DNA of 64,000 bases from Vibrio bivalvicida (GTDB lineage Bacteria > Pseudomonadota > Gammaproteobacteria > Enterobacterales > Vibrionaceae), in the NCBI RefSeq assembly GCF_001399455.2, contig NZ_LLEI02000091.1, positions 1-64,000 on the forward strand, in the 5' to 3' direction. How positions within the stretch are numbered: position 1 is the stretch's first letter; each line of letters starts with the position of its first letter. Below are positions 1 to 8,694 of this stretch, piece after piece. Position numbers and translations under genes: made by a program. Under the pieces are notes generated by a model, which saw nothing but the letters and a program-made list of their open reading frames with translations, did no database searches and was not told the origin of the DNA.

Positions 1-55
1 ACGAGGTGCATCTTAACACCTCTAATCAGGTGGCCAAATTCACCGTACCACTACA
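1..55. mobile_element. Terminal fragment of a second insertion sequence
   Basis: Homology to the IS5-type transposase relic stops at about position 56. The segment to the left begins, on the minus strand, TGTAGTGGTACGGTG, which looks like the TG-starting end of an IS3-type element. I infer that an unrelated IS inserted into the older IS5 copy. The family is uncertain because only the tip of the element lies in the window. Confidence 0.4.
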
Positions 56-366
56 CCTCAACGTCCTTAGTTCGACGGCTTATACAGGTGTAGTGCGGAC
101 AAACAAGCGGGATGTTAGCGAGCTTAAATACTGAGTCTAGAAAATCTTGCAGCACTCGCAATGGCATAGAGAAAACGCGCTTCACCATCAGTGCTGTTGT
201 AATCGGCTAAGTCACTGAATCGGCAAGGTCTACCGCGCTTACCTTGTTTGCTTTGTTTCCACTCGGCTATCGTTTCCTCATCAATCCAAAAGGTCAGAGA
301 ACCACTGTTAATTAAGGATTTATTGTAATGCTTTCAGTTAGTTGTTTTGTAACGAGATTTCGGAAT
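56..366 (-). pseudogene. IS5-family transposase, N-terminal relic
   Basis: Minus-strand translation gives recognisable IS5 transposase blocks: PKSRYKTTN, then HYNKSLINSGSLTFWIDEE, then a GKRGRP block ending in RFSDLA, then ITTALMVKRVFSMPLRVLQ. Several lesions are visible. The expected ATG is ATT (364-366), a Trp codon early in the frame is now TGA, and one extra base between SDLA and ITTALM shifts the frame. The relic is cut at position 56. It cannot encode an active transposase. Confidence 0.75.
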
Positions 367-445
367 AAGGCTACGATAATTCACTGATGTAGCCGATCAG
401 ATCGTCACTTCCTGATTTAGTTCCATCGAATTACGCAACAAAGCC
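56..445 (-). mobile_element. IS5-family element remnant
   Basis: The right boundary (421-445) reads, on the minus strand, GGCTTTGTTGCGTAATTCGA, the terminal-inverted-repeat type common in Vibrio IS5/IS903-group elements. It is followed by a decayed transposase N-terminus. Only this end and about the first 100 codons remain; the rest is replaced by another IS end at position 55. Confidence 0.7.
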
Positions 446-900
446 GGTAGATTATGCAAAGTATAGTGAAACCGTCTTTCAAGATGATTTTCTTACGTGT
501 TAATTAATAAAAGATAAAGTCCTTGTGCTTATATTACACATCCTAAAAACCTTTCCTATCTATGTCACTGCAAACCCTGTGTCATGATTTTGTATGTACA
601 TTGTAATATCACGCTCACCATTACAGTCTAATTCGACAACTAACCAATAGATTGCATTAATATACAATTATATTTATGTATACCAATCACTTCCTCAACA
701 CAAAAAATAAATAATAATCAGATGCTTATAATGCAACATTAAGACAATCAGTCGTTTTTCAATCATAAGTCTCTTTGTCTACTCACGTTTAATCATCGTG
801 ACTCCTACGTACACTTCCTTACTTACCTTAGACATACTTGTTAAGTGCAGATTGATATTGTTAGGCATATAAGTCCAACAACAACCAATAGATCTTAACA
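446..900. other. AT-rich intergenic region, no gene seen
   Basis: No convincing ORF, RNA gene or terminator was found between the IS5 end and the lipoprotein gene at 901. The stretch is AT-rich and presumably holds the promoter of that gene, but I could not settle on a single -35/-10 pair. Confidence 0.5.
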
Positions 901-1524
901 ATGAACATTGCTAGAACTTCTTTCATTTTTATCCTGCCCTTTATAACAATCGCGTGTACCACTAGTAGCAACGGTCATGTCTTCAAATCAGAGTGTGGCT
1001 TTTTTGAGCTTTCGGGCAGTAAACCTCTCACATATTCCATTGAAAATGAGAATGTGGTGAGCCTAGATGGTGTCATTTGCTCTGGGTCACTCGACACATT
1101 TGTCAGACTTACAGGATCTTATCCAAATCTTCATACGCTCAACATCAATATTATTGAAGGCAGCAGCGACGATGAAACCAATCTAAAACTTTCAAAGCTC
1201 ATCCATGACATGGGCATCAACACACACTTAAACAAAGACGGCCTAATCGCCAGTGGTGGCGTTGACTTATTTCTCGCAGGCATCCATAGAACTGCCGAAG
1301 ATGCTCATCCACAAATAGGTGTACATAGCTGGGAAAGCTCCGATGGAACCGATGGAGGGCAAGTGCCTAAGTCCGACCCAGTCCATCAAAAATATTTGAC
1401 TTACTACAACCACATCAATGTCGAACCAGACTTCTACTGGTTTACCCTTGAGGCGGCTCCTGCAAGTGACATTCACTGGATGACACAAAGTGAACTAGCT
1501 CAATACCGCGTTATCACCCCATAG
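901..1524 (+). CDS. Putative lipoprotein, ClpP/crotonase-like (COG3904 type)
   Basis: 207 aa. A short hydrophobic signal ends in a lipobox-like TIAC with Cys19, so a lipoprotein is likely. The body resembles periplasmic proteins with a ClpP-like fold (COG3904). It has an SGG block at about 118-120 followed by a hydrophobic helix, a GVHSW motif at about 150-154, and a C-terminal HWMTQSELAQY block typical of that family. By analogy S118 and H152 could be a nucleophile/base pair, but no substrate is known. It lies alone between an IS relic and a DUF2860 protein, and no strong ribosome binding site precedes the ATG. The fold assignment is moderate; the function is unknown. Confidence 0.65.
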   Translation: MNIARTSFIFILPFITIACTTSSNGHVFKSECGFFELSGSKPLTYSIENENVVSLDGVICSGSLDTFVRLTGSYPNLHTLNINIIEGSSDDETNLKLSKLIHDMGINTHLNKDGLIASGGVDLFLAGIHRTAEDAHPQIGVHSWESSDGTDGGQVPKSDPVHQKYLTYYNHINVEPDFYWFTLEAAPASDIHWMTQSELAQYRVITP

Positions 1525-1594
1525 ACTCTCAGACAAAAGCCCACTCAGGAATATCCCTAGGGCTTAATAGAAAACTTCCGATAGGATTTACAAC

Positions 1595-2545
1595 ATGAAT
1601 AAATACTCTGCTTTACTCGTTTCCCTTCTTGTTAGTGGCGCCACTTTTGCTGATGGATTCGAAGGTGAACTGTCGTATATGGTGGGCTATGGCAAAAGTA
1701 CCAGTAACTTAAGTACTGAAAACAGTACTAAAACAGGTGAGCTCAATAGCGCAGGCACTTCACACTCTGGCACGCAACAAGGGCCTTTTGGTCAGTTGCG
1801 TTACAACTTTGGCGAACAGCAGGTTTTTGTTGGGATGTCTAGGGATGACATCGTCCAAGGCGTTTTTGCTATGGAGCTTGGATACTCTCGTTTGCTGACG
1901 GATGATCATGCTATTTCATTTTCTTACTTGCCTACTATAGCTAACGGAAAGGTTTGGCAAGACCCTTACCTAGTAAACAAAGCGCGTAAAGAAACCGACA
2001 TTTCTGGCAATGCCTATCGTATTACCTTCGAGAACGTGCAAGACGCTGGATTAAAAGTTGACCTAGCCTATTACGATCAGAAGTTAGAGCGTGAGTTCTC
2101 TGGAAGTAGCTACGCTGTTGACCAAACACTGCTACGTCGAGGCGGTAAGGGGTACAACATAGAGGTTTCTAATGGGATCCCACTTAGCCACGATATTTTA
2201 CTACAACCATCTTTTGGATATCGACAATTTGAGGCAGACGGTAAAGCCATGGCATATGGCCGCTACAGTGCCGCTCTGACAGCAATGTACATTGATGGTA
2301 ATCACCTCTTCTCTTTACATGGCGGGCTGTTCAAAGCCGATTACAAAGCCGTTAACCCTATGTTTAAGAGAAAGCGTGAAGACAAAGGGTATGAGGCTAC
2401 GTTTGCCTATGAATATCAAGGATTTATGGGATGGGACAACCTAGGGTTTAACGCGCTCGCCAGCTACAGTCGCTCCGATTCAAACATCACTTTTTACGAC
2501 GAAAACGACTACATGGTCGGCGTGGGCGTGAGTTACTTTTTCTAA
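1595..2545 (+). CDS. DUF2860 family outer-membrane protein
   Basis: 316 aa with a clear Sec signal peptide (cleavage after TFA, residue 19). The mature protein is rich in alternating hydrophobic/polar beta-strand segments with many Tyr and Gly, and ends in a C-terminal aromatic residue (SYFF). This matches the DUF2860 family of predicted outer-membrane beta-barrels found in Vibrio. Its role is not established; a porin-like or surface function is an inference. It starts 70 bp after the preceding lipoprotein gene, so the two could be co-transcribed. Confidence 0.7.
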   Translation: MNKYSALLVSLLVSGATFADGFEGELSYMVGYGKSTSNLSTENSTKTGELNSAGTSHSGTQQGPFGQLRYNFGEQQVFVGMSRDDIVQGVFAMELGYSRLLTDDHAISFSYLPTIANGKVWQDPYLVNKARKETDISGNAYRITFENVQDAGLKVDLAYYDQKLEREFSGSSYAVDQTLLRRGGKGYNIEVSNGIPLSHDILLQPSFGYRQFEADGKAMAYGRYSAALTAMYIDGNHLFSLHGGLFKADYKAVNPMFKRKREDKGYEATFAYEYQGFMGWDNLGFNALASYSRSDSNITFYDENDYMVGVGVSYFF

Positions 2546-2620
2546 ACGCCAAACCACTCAATCAGGGAAAGTCTCGCCGTAGGCTTTCTCTGCTACCAAT
2601 GATATTATTCAATGAAGTAG

Positions 2621-2911
2621 TTGATTAGTTTTGTCTCAAAATTGGTAATTTTGCCTACTGACCAAACATTCGGAGGCGTTTCTGCAAGTCTTGCGATGTT
2701 GGGTGATATCAATATCGGCGAGCCTAAAGCAAGAATAGGGTTTGCGGGGCGCCGTGTTATAGAGCATACCGTTCGTGAAAAATTACCCGAAGACTTTCAG
2801 CGGAGTGAGTTCCTCTTAGCTCATGGCGCTATAGACATGATTATAGACAGACGTGATATGCGCGAACGAGTTGGTGGATTAATAGCTAAAATGACAAATA
2901 CAACTTGGTGA
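2621..2911 (+). pseudogene. accD: Orphan C-terminal fragment of acetyl-CoA carboxylase beta subunit (accD)
   Basis: About 90 codons match the C-terminal third of AccD, the carboxyltransferase beta subunit: TFGGVSASLAMLGDINIGEP, IGFAGRRVIEHTVREKLP, FQRSEFLLAHGAIDMI and RVGGLIAKM. Full AccD is about 300 aa. The zinc ribbon and the N-terminal part of the carboxyltransferase domain are absent here. Homology starts near 2640 inside an ORF with no good start, and the tail is shortened (stop after MTNTTW). It is a decaying partial duplicate or remnant of transferred DNA, not the working accD, which normally lies next to folC. Confidence 0.8.
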
Positions 2912-2984
2912 ATCCCACTTAGGTAAGAGGTTCAAAGCTGTTGGCTAAACTGTTCAATATCACCAACAGCTTTGGGTTAGTACT

Positions 2985-3536
2985 CTATTCAGGAGCTTTA
3001 AAAGGCATATCCAAATTAAACAGATAGTTTGCCGTAATATACATTGGGTCGCTATCTTGCTTTTGTTCACGTTTGGGGTTGGTTTCGAACACCCCTTCCC
3101 ATGTCATATTTTTATCATCATCACACGTTACTTTACGCGCCATAACTATTTGATTGGGCGGGATAGAGTTACACGCGATTTCCATTTGCGTATAAGCATT
3201 GGGCAAAGCAGCATGCTTACCTTTTTTATAAAGCTCATCTACCACATCGACCGATTTATCATCGCTGTATAGAGCATAAACATAGCCACCGTATAAAGAT
3301 GCATACTTCATCGCTATAGTGATTTCTTTTGAAGTCGAAATCCCCCCTATCATTTGTCCGCCGTCTTGGATTTGGATCCCCCCTTTAAAACGAGGCTTGA
3401 ATCCGACAGAAAAGATGGTTGAAGGGGGACGAGTATCAGCTCTGTAGACTATACGCATACGCTCTTTGTCTCCTGGTTGCAACTGAGTTAAGCGGTGTGA
3501 AGGGCCCGTAAAATCTCTTATTTGTAGTACAAACAC
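2985..3536 (-). CDS. Putative cholera-toxin-A-like mono-ADP-ribosyltransferase
   Basis: 183 aa from the GTG at 3536. It carries the R-S-E signature of cholera/pertussis-type ADP-ribosyltransferases: YRADTRPP (Arg32), GGISTSKE (STS 67-69), and QMEIACNSIPPNQI with Glu119 in a Q-x-E motif. Each aligns by eye with cholera toxin A (YRADSRPP, YVSTS, EQEVSALGGIPYSQI). Such enzymes transfer ADP-ribose from NAD to Arg or other residues of host proteins. A later WEGVFETNP block resembles the VFxxNP segment after the catalytic domain in scabin-like toxins. The frame runs upstream of the GTG into a hydrophobic, signal-like stretch ending in FGC (to about 3581), but no ATG, GTG or TTG precedes it. Either an ATA start is used or the start is lost. 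No B-subunit gene adjoins. Confidence 0.75.
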   Translation of the reverse strand: MFVLQIRDFTGPSHRLTQLQPGDKERMRIVYRADTRPPSTIFSVGFKPRFKGGIQIQDGGQMIGGISTSKEITIAMKYASLYGGYVYALYSDDKSVDVVDELYKKGKHAALPNAYTQMEIACNSIPPNQIVMARKVTCDDDKNMTWEGVFETNPKREQKQDSDPMYITANYLFNLDMPFKAPE

Positions 3537-3802
3537 ACACCCAAAAATATGAAACGATAGTAATACAGTTAAACTTATTATTCTATGTGTTCTGTTTTAT
3601 GTACCACTGAACCTATCGCATTACTAACTTAAAACAAACATATGTGATTCTGGCTCAGCAACTTTTAGCTACCCAACCAAAATAGCTTTTATAGAAAAAT
3701 GAGGTTCTTTATTTCAACCATTAGAGAGAAACAGCGAGGCGATTAGCTTACGAAACACAGCCTTTCATCTATGCTTATAGAAAAACAATAATAAGTGGAA
3801 CT

Positions 3803-5557
3803 ATGAAAGCTTGCGTTTTAATTGCCTTGTGGATTCTCCCCTTCTCAGCTATCGCCGCGACTTCTGAGCCTCATCAGCTCGACTATTTGTCTATGTTTAT
3901 GGGGCTTTTTGGTGGCTTAGCCATGTTTCTTTATGGCATGGAAAAGATGTCCGATGCTTTAAAAAGAACTGCTGGTAGTCGTATGAAGCAAGTTCTTGGA
4001 ACATTAACCAAAACTCGGATAAGTTCAGTTGCAACGGGAGCAGGTTTGACTGCTGTCATTCAATCATCTTCTGTCACGACAGTGTTAGTGGTTGGTTTTG
4101 TCAGTGCAGGACTGATGTCATTAAACCAAGCTGTTGGCGTAATTATGGGTGCCAATATCGGTACAACCATTACCGCGCAAATTATAGCCTTTAAAGTAAC
4201 AAAAGCGGCGATGGCGATGATCGCTGTAGGCTTTGCAATTGAAATGGCGTCTAAACAGCAACAAAACAAAAACTACGGCAATATCATTTTAGGCCTTGGT
4301 TTGTTGTTTTTGGGCATGAACCTAATGAGTGAGTCCATGTCACCATTGCGAGTTTTCCAGCCTTTTATTGATTTTATGGCAAGAATGGACAACCCAATTT
4401 TTGCCATTTTGCTAGCCGCAACGTTTACCGCTTTAGTCCAATCTTCATCGGCGACGACGGGGATCGTGATTGTTCTAGCTAGTCAGGGATTTATTACGCT
4501 TGAGTCTGGAATAGCAATGTCGATGGGTGCGAATATAGGAACTTGTGTCACTGCGTTATTAGCTGCCATTGGCAAAAGCATTGAAGCAAAACAGACATCA
4601 GCCATTCATCTATTGTTTAACCTTGCTGGTGTGCTGATTTGGCTACCAATGATCAGTTTTATTGCGCTCGCTGCCACCTCGATATCACCTGGCTACTCAG
4701 ATTTAGATGGTATCGAACGCCTTGCAGCAGAAACACCGCGCCAAATAGCTAATGCTAACACCATGTTTAATGTCGCTAATACGCTCATTATGCTGCCATT
4801 TAGCGCCTTTTTTGTCACGATAGTTAAAAAGCTTATTCCTCATCAGGCTTCTGCAAAAGAACAACAAAAAGTCCAACTCAAATACATCAAAAAAGAATAC
4901 TTATCGACTCCAGATATCGCACTTGAACAAACTCACTTGGAAATTGGTCGTCTTGGTCGTCGAGTGACCAACATGGTCAACCGACTTCCTCCCTTAGCAA
5001 GCCAACCCAAAAATGAAGACGAGAAGCACACCATTAGACAAACCCTAAGAGAGATTGAAAAAGTCGAAGACGAAGTAGATGTGCTGCACGCAAAAATTCT
5101 TTCCTACCTTGGAAAGTTACGTCAGTCACCGCTAACACAGCAAGAAAGCAGGCATCAAATTAAATTAGTCAGCATTACTGATCAACTAGAAAGTGTTGCT
5201 GATCTCGTCGCCAACAACATGCTGCCGCTCTGTTATAAGACACTAGATGCTAACATTCAAGCTAGTCCAGAGATGCGTGAAACACTTGATCGCACCCATT
5301 CTAGAGTTAATCAGGCGCTGCTCGACAGCGTCAATGCGATACGCCGAGAAGATGGCCAATTAGCCGAGAATGTGCTCAATGCTAAAAATGAAATCAATAT
5401 CCTTCTAGAGTCAATTCTTGAACTCCAAGCGCAAAGGCTCTCTCAAGCAACCGAACAAAGATTAGCTATTTTTCGGATTCAAATGGAATGGGTAGAAGCT
5501 TTGAAAAGAATTTACACACTGAGTAAGCGCGTAGCTAAGTTACAGCTACGCAAGTAA
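3803..5557 (+). CDS. Na/Pi cotransporter family protein with PhoU-like tail
   Basis: 584 aa, YjbB-like layout. An N-terminal signal-like helix is followed by two inverted repeats of the Na/Pi cotransporter domain, each with a QSSS motif (AVIQSSSVTT at about 85-93 and ALVQSSSATT at about 210) and a GANIGT motif. A cytoplasmic helical PhoU-like region covers roughly 380-584. Known relatives move phosphate across the inner membrane with sodium; bacterial YjbB-type proteins are linked to phosphate export. Direction cannot be read from the sequence. No Pho box is evident upstream. Single-gene unit. Confidence 0.85.
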   Translation: MKACVLIALWILPFSAIAATSEPHQLDYLSMFMGLFGGLAMFLYGMEKMSDALKRTAGSRMKQVLGTLTKTRISSVATGAGLTAVIQSSSVTTVLVVGFVSAGLMSLNQAVGVIMGANIGTTITAQIIAFKVTKAAMAMIAVGFAIEMASKQQQNKNYGNIILGLGLLFLGMNLMSESMSPLRVFQPFIDFMARMDNPIFAILLAATFTALVQSSSATTGIVIVLASQGFITLESGIAMSMGANIGTCVTALLAAIGKSIEAKQTSAIHLLFNLAGVLIWLPMISFIALAATSISPGYSDLDGIERLAAETPRQIANANTMFNVANTLIMLPFSAFFVTIVKKLIPHQASAKEQQKVQLKYIKKEYLSTPDIALEQTHLEIGRLGRRVTNMVNRLPPLASQPKNEDEKHTIRQTLREIEKVEDEVDVLHAKILSYLGKLRQSPLTQQESRHQIKLVSITDQLESVADLVANNMLPLCYKTLDANIQASPEMRETLDRTHSRVNQALLDSVNAIRREDGQLAENVLNAKNEINILLESILELQAQRLSQATEQRLAIFRIQMEWVEALKRIYTLSKRVAKLQLRK

Positions 5558-5600
5558 TAACTATTGTGGCAAACATGCCTAGATTTCAGGTAGAAAGTGG

Positions 5601-6479
5601 TTACTTAAAGGCCATCGCGCCTTTACCGACACCTTCATAAGCGATGATCTGCAAAGATTGACCATCCTTCAAGCTCGGTTTCACTTCATCGGCAATATAG
5701 CAGGCTAACAGCTCAACCGTAGTATCCGTCGGTAGAATTTCTGTTTCACTTTTGCCAATCGCTAGCTCAAACTCTCCTTGCGGAGCGGTGTAACGAAAAC
5801 CAAAATGGGTCTCGTCTGTGACGCCATTGGCTGTTTCGCTAAGATTAAGTTCAGCAACAAAAACTTGATCTTCTTTGGACCCTAAGTAAATATCTTGCCA
5901 GCGTTGTGCAAAAGCCGCTTCTTTTACGCTGTCTCGCTGACCATCCACCAGTATTTCAATCGGAGAACGATGCCCATGCGCTATGCGCTGACAATTGCCA
6001 TCGTGTTTTTTCAAACCATGTGTATAGTGATAAAACGCACCTGAAATGTTTTCGTGGCGTAGTGTAATGTCTATACCCGTCACATTGCTAGGCAGATTAT
6101 TGCGTAGAATTTGGTATACGTGACTGGTAATGCTGTCGAGATTAATCTCTTCCGCATCAATCAAGCAGTAAGCTTCATTCGGGCAGTGAAGGTGGATACT
6201 CTTCTCACCACGCAGAACATCAAGTGTGGAGTAACCCGCTTTACTTGGCTTGTAAACAACGGCTGAGCTTTGTTTTGGTACAAGTAGTCGGTGGTCAACA
6301 TACTGATCAACAAGCTGTTTGATTTGCTTCTTCACCCTACCGAAATCCAATACCATACTCATTTCATTGAGTTCACCAGACATGGTAACATCTAAAATCC
6401 AACTATCTCCCACGACCCCTCTGTGTTCACAGATGTATGAAGAATCGATAACGGTAAGATCTCTTACAAATAGGTTCAA
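5601..6479 (-). CDS. 6-pyruvoyl/6-carboxytetrahydropterin synthase-like protein, two domains
   Basis: 292 aa, about twice the length of canonical QueD. Two PTPS-like halves are visible. The N-terminal half has an HRL motif (about 63-65) but not the full catalytic set. The C-terminal half has C-x4-H-x-H (Cys163, His168, His170) preceded by His154, resembling the catalytic Cys and zinc ligands of QueD. QueD makes 6-carboxytetrahydropterin in queuosine synthesis. No other queuosine genes adjoin, so the substrate could differ. Single-gene unit. Confidence 0.7.
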   Translation of the reverse strand: MNLFVRDLTVIDSSYICEHRGVVGDSWILDVTMSGELNEMSMVLDFGRVKKQIKQLVDQYVDHRLLVPKQSSAVVYKPSKAGYSTLDVLRGEKSIHLHCPNEAYCLIDAEEINLDSITSHVYQILRNNLPSNVTGIDITLRHENISGAFYHYTHGLKKHDGNCQRIAHGHRSPIEILVDGQRDSVKEAAFAQRWQDIYLGSKEDQVFVAELNLSETANGVTDETHFGFRYTAPQGEFELAIGKSETEILPTDTTVELLACYIADEVKPSLKDGQSLQIIAYEGVGKGAMAFK

Positions 6480-6793
6480 GTTGAACTCCTTACTACATTA
6501 ATGAGATACGGGAGGCTGATTGTCATTTCAGCAGGCACTTCGTCTCACTATTTAGGGTGAATAAAATGGAGAGGCAGGATGTATCAACGACTTGGTAAAG
6601 TCCACCTTTTTTGCGCCTCCTAGAGAAGAAAAGAGCAAACTCTGTTCAATTTCGCTTAAACATAGTCCACGGTAACAAAATTGCTACCATTTGGGTCTAG
6701 TCAATAACGAGTTGGATGGCTTACGTTAAAAGCCCTAGGTGTATTAAAACCTAGGGCGATAGGTGTGTGATGAGAAGGTTTAAATTAGATCCA
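6480..6793. other. Intergenic region with terminator only
   Basis: Apart from the hairpin at 6732-6757 I see no gene or recognisable riboswitch. The left part presumably carries the promoter of the minus-strand pterin synthase-like gene. Confidence 0.5.
6731..6757 (-). terminator. Rho-independent terminator of the chemoreceptor gene
   Basis: An 8-bp perfect stem (GCCCTAGG / CCTAGGGC) is followed on the minus strand by TTTTAA, about 40 bases after the stop of the chemoreceptor gene ending at 6794. Confidence 0.75.
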
Positions 6794-8686
6794 TTAGCTG
6801 AGTTTAAAGTTCGCAACCTGACGTTTCAGATCATCATTGGTATCATTCAGCCTTTCTGCTGCCTGAACGGTTTCTTGCCCGCTATTAACTAGCGACTCCA
6901 CAATATCACGTATCGATAGCATATTGCGGCTCAACTCTTCGGCCACCGTACTTTGTTCTTCAGTGGCTGCCGCGATTTGGGTACTGACATCATCGATCTC
7001 TTTTACCGAGTCGCTCATCATAGATAGGCTTTGAGATACCTCTGATGTTTTGTCTGCAGTCTCTTGACATTGGTTCTTAGTCGCACTCATAGCCGTTACA
7101 ACGCTTTCTGTGCCGCTAAGAAGTTGGCTGAGCATATCCGAGATTTCCATCGTACTATTCTGAGTTCGGGCTGCTAACGCTCGTACCTCATCTGCTACGA
7201 CGGCAAACCCTCGACCTTGCTCTCCGGCCCTCGCCGCTTCTATTGCCGCATTTAATGCGAGTAAGTTAGTTTGCTCTGAAATTTCACCAATGACATTAAG
7301 CACATTGCTAATTTTATTGGCGTCTTGGTTCATGCGCATGATGCTGTTTGACATCTCGTCGACTTCTGACACCAATGCACTCACGGTATCAACAGCATTG
7401 TTTACTATTCTTAGTGACGATAACGCTTCTTTACTCGCTTCTTCAGTAATGCCGTTAGATTGGGTAACGTTCTCTGCCACGTTACGCGCACTCTCACTCA
7501 TCTCGGTTATTGCTGTGACGACCTGCTCTGTTTCCTGTGAATGTGATAAAAGCTTCGATTCATTATCTCTTGCCGTACAACCGAGTTGATCAACACTAAC
7601 TGAGATGTGCTCACTGGCATGAGAGATCTGCAGCATCATCTGTTGTAAATTCTCTACAAATTTGTTGAATCCTGCACTTATCTGAGCCAAATCATCTTCA
7701 CCACTGACCTCTAGCCTCTGGGTCAAATCACCATTGCCTTGAGATAGGTCGAAAACTGCAGACTTGAGTTTTAAAAGCGGTTTGTAAGCAAAATGTAGGA
7801 TGAAGAATATCGCCCCACAGCTCACCACGAGAAGCATTGCTCCTGTCGCAAAAGACTCGTACATCGCACTGTAGACACCAGCAAGTGCAGAATCCTGATC
7901 CACAAACACCATTAACGTCCAGTACATGTCCTGAGACAGATTTACGCGCTCAAAATAACCATCAAACTGAATACCTAAATAAGGGAATGTTAGGTGCCCA
8001 GACTGCTCGGAAAAAAACATCTGTTCCATTTCCTGAAAGTTGGGGCTAATTTGAGAAGGCGTTCGACCAATATCATTTGGGTCGTCACTGGCAAAGAAAA
8101 CCGCATTCCTATCCGTTAGTGTCGCAGCACCACCTGCAAAGCGCATATTGCTGACCGTTGTGATGACCTCGCCAAGTTGAACATCACCAAGTAGTACGCC
8201 AACAAACTGCCCGTCTTGTGTGACTGGCATTGTCACGCTCACTACTTTTTCTTTAGTTACTTGGTCTTGATAAATGTCAGTAAGTTTAACACCACCAGAG
8301 CTTTTCGCAGACTTATACCAATCCCTTGTTCTAAAGTCGAACTTTGCCCCATCAATGGACATATAAGTTCGGCCGTCTTCGTAGGTCATGATGACATTTG
8401 AAATTGCAGCGCTCTTGGCAAGTAAAACCACCATTTTTTGATTATCTTCGTCACTGAGTGTTGTATTGAAGATCTGTGCCCCTTGCTCAATGGCATTAAT
8501 CCTAAACTTCATCATCTGCTCGAGTTCAGTGACATGAAAACTGAGTTTGTCTGAAGTTTTTGATACAAGCCCATCAACCATTTTATCTCTCATTGATAGG
8601 ATATTTAATGTCCCTAGTACAATTAGCGAAACAGCTACCAAAGTACCAACACCTAGATATATTCTTGATTTAAAGCCTAAGTTCAT
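6794..8686 (-). CDS. Methyl-accepting chemotaxis protein, dCache sensor
   Basis: About 630 aa. TM1 is at about 10-30, followed by a periplasmic double-Cache domain with the FRTRDWYKSA and VTMPV motifs common to amino-acid/organic-acid Cache sensors. TM2 is at about 275-300, followed by HAMP and a long MA signalling domain with the conserved hairpin tip (EISEQTNLLALNAAIEAARA, GRGFAVVADEVR). It relays ligand binding to CheA/CheW. A frame-extending GTG exists at 8698, but an AGG at 8693-8695 sits 3 and 6 bases before two ATGs (8689, 8686), so I favour 8686. It lies just after the 61-codon ORF and is probably translated with it. Confidence 0.9.
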   Translation of the reverse strand: MNLGFKSRIYLGVGTLVAVSLIVLGTLNILSMRDKMVDGLVSKTSDKLSFHVTELEQMMKFRINAIEQGAQIFNTTLSDEDNQKMVVLLAKSAAISNVIMTYEDGRTYMSIDGAKFDFRTRDWYKSAKSSGGVKLTDIYQDQVTKEKVVSVTMPVTQDGQFVGVLLGDVQLGEVITTVSNMRFAGGAATLTDRNAVFFASDDPNDIGRTPSQISPNFQEMEQMFFSEQSGHLTFPYLGIQFDGYFERVNLSQDMYWTLMVFVDQDSALAGVYSAMYESFATGAMLLVVSCGAIFFILHFAYKPLLKLKSAVFDLSQGNGDLTQRLEVSGEDDLAQISAGFNKFVENLQQMMLQISHASEHISVSVDQLGCTARDNESKLLSHSQETEQVVTAITEMSESARNVAENVTQSNGITEEASKEALSSLRIVNNAVDTVSALVSEVDEMSNSIMRMNQDANKISNVLNVIGEISEQTNLLALNAAIEAARAGEQGRGFAVVADEVRALAARTQNSTMEISDMLSQLLSGTESVVTAMSATKNQCQETADKTSEVSQSLSMMSDSVKEIDDVSTQIAAATEEQSTVAEELSRNMLSIRDIVESLVNSGQETVQAAERLNDTNDDLKRQVANFKLS

Positions 8687-8694
8687 CATAAACC

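Noticed and set aside
2621..2911. Working accD gene
   Set aside because: Two thirds of the protein, including the zinc ribbon, is missing.
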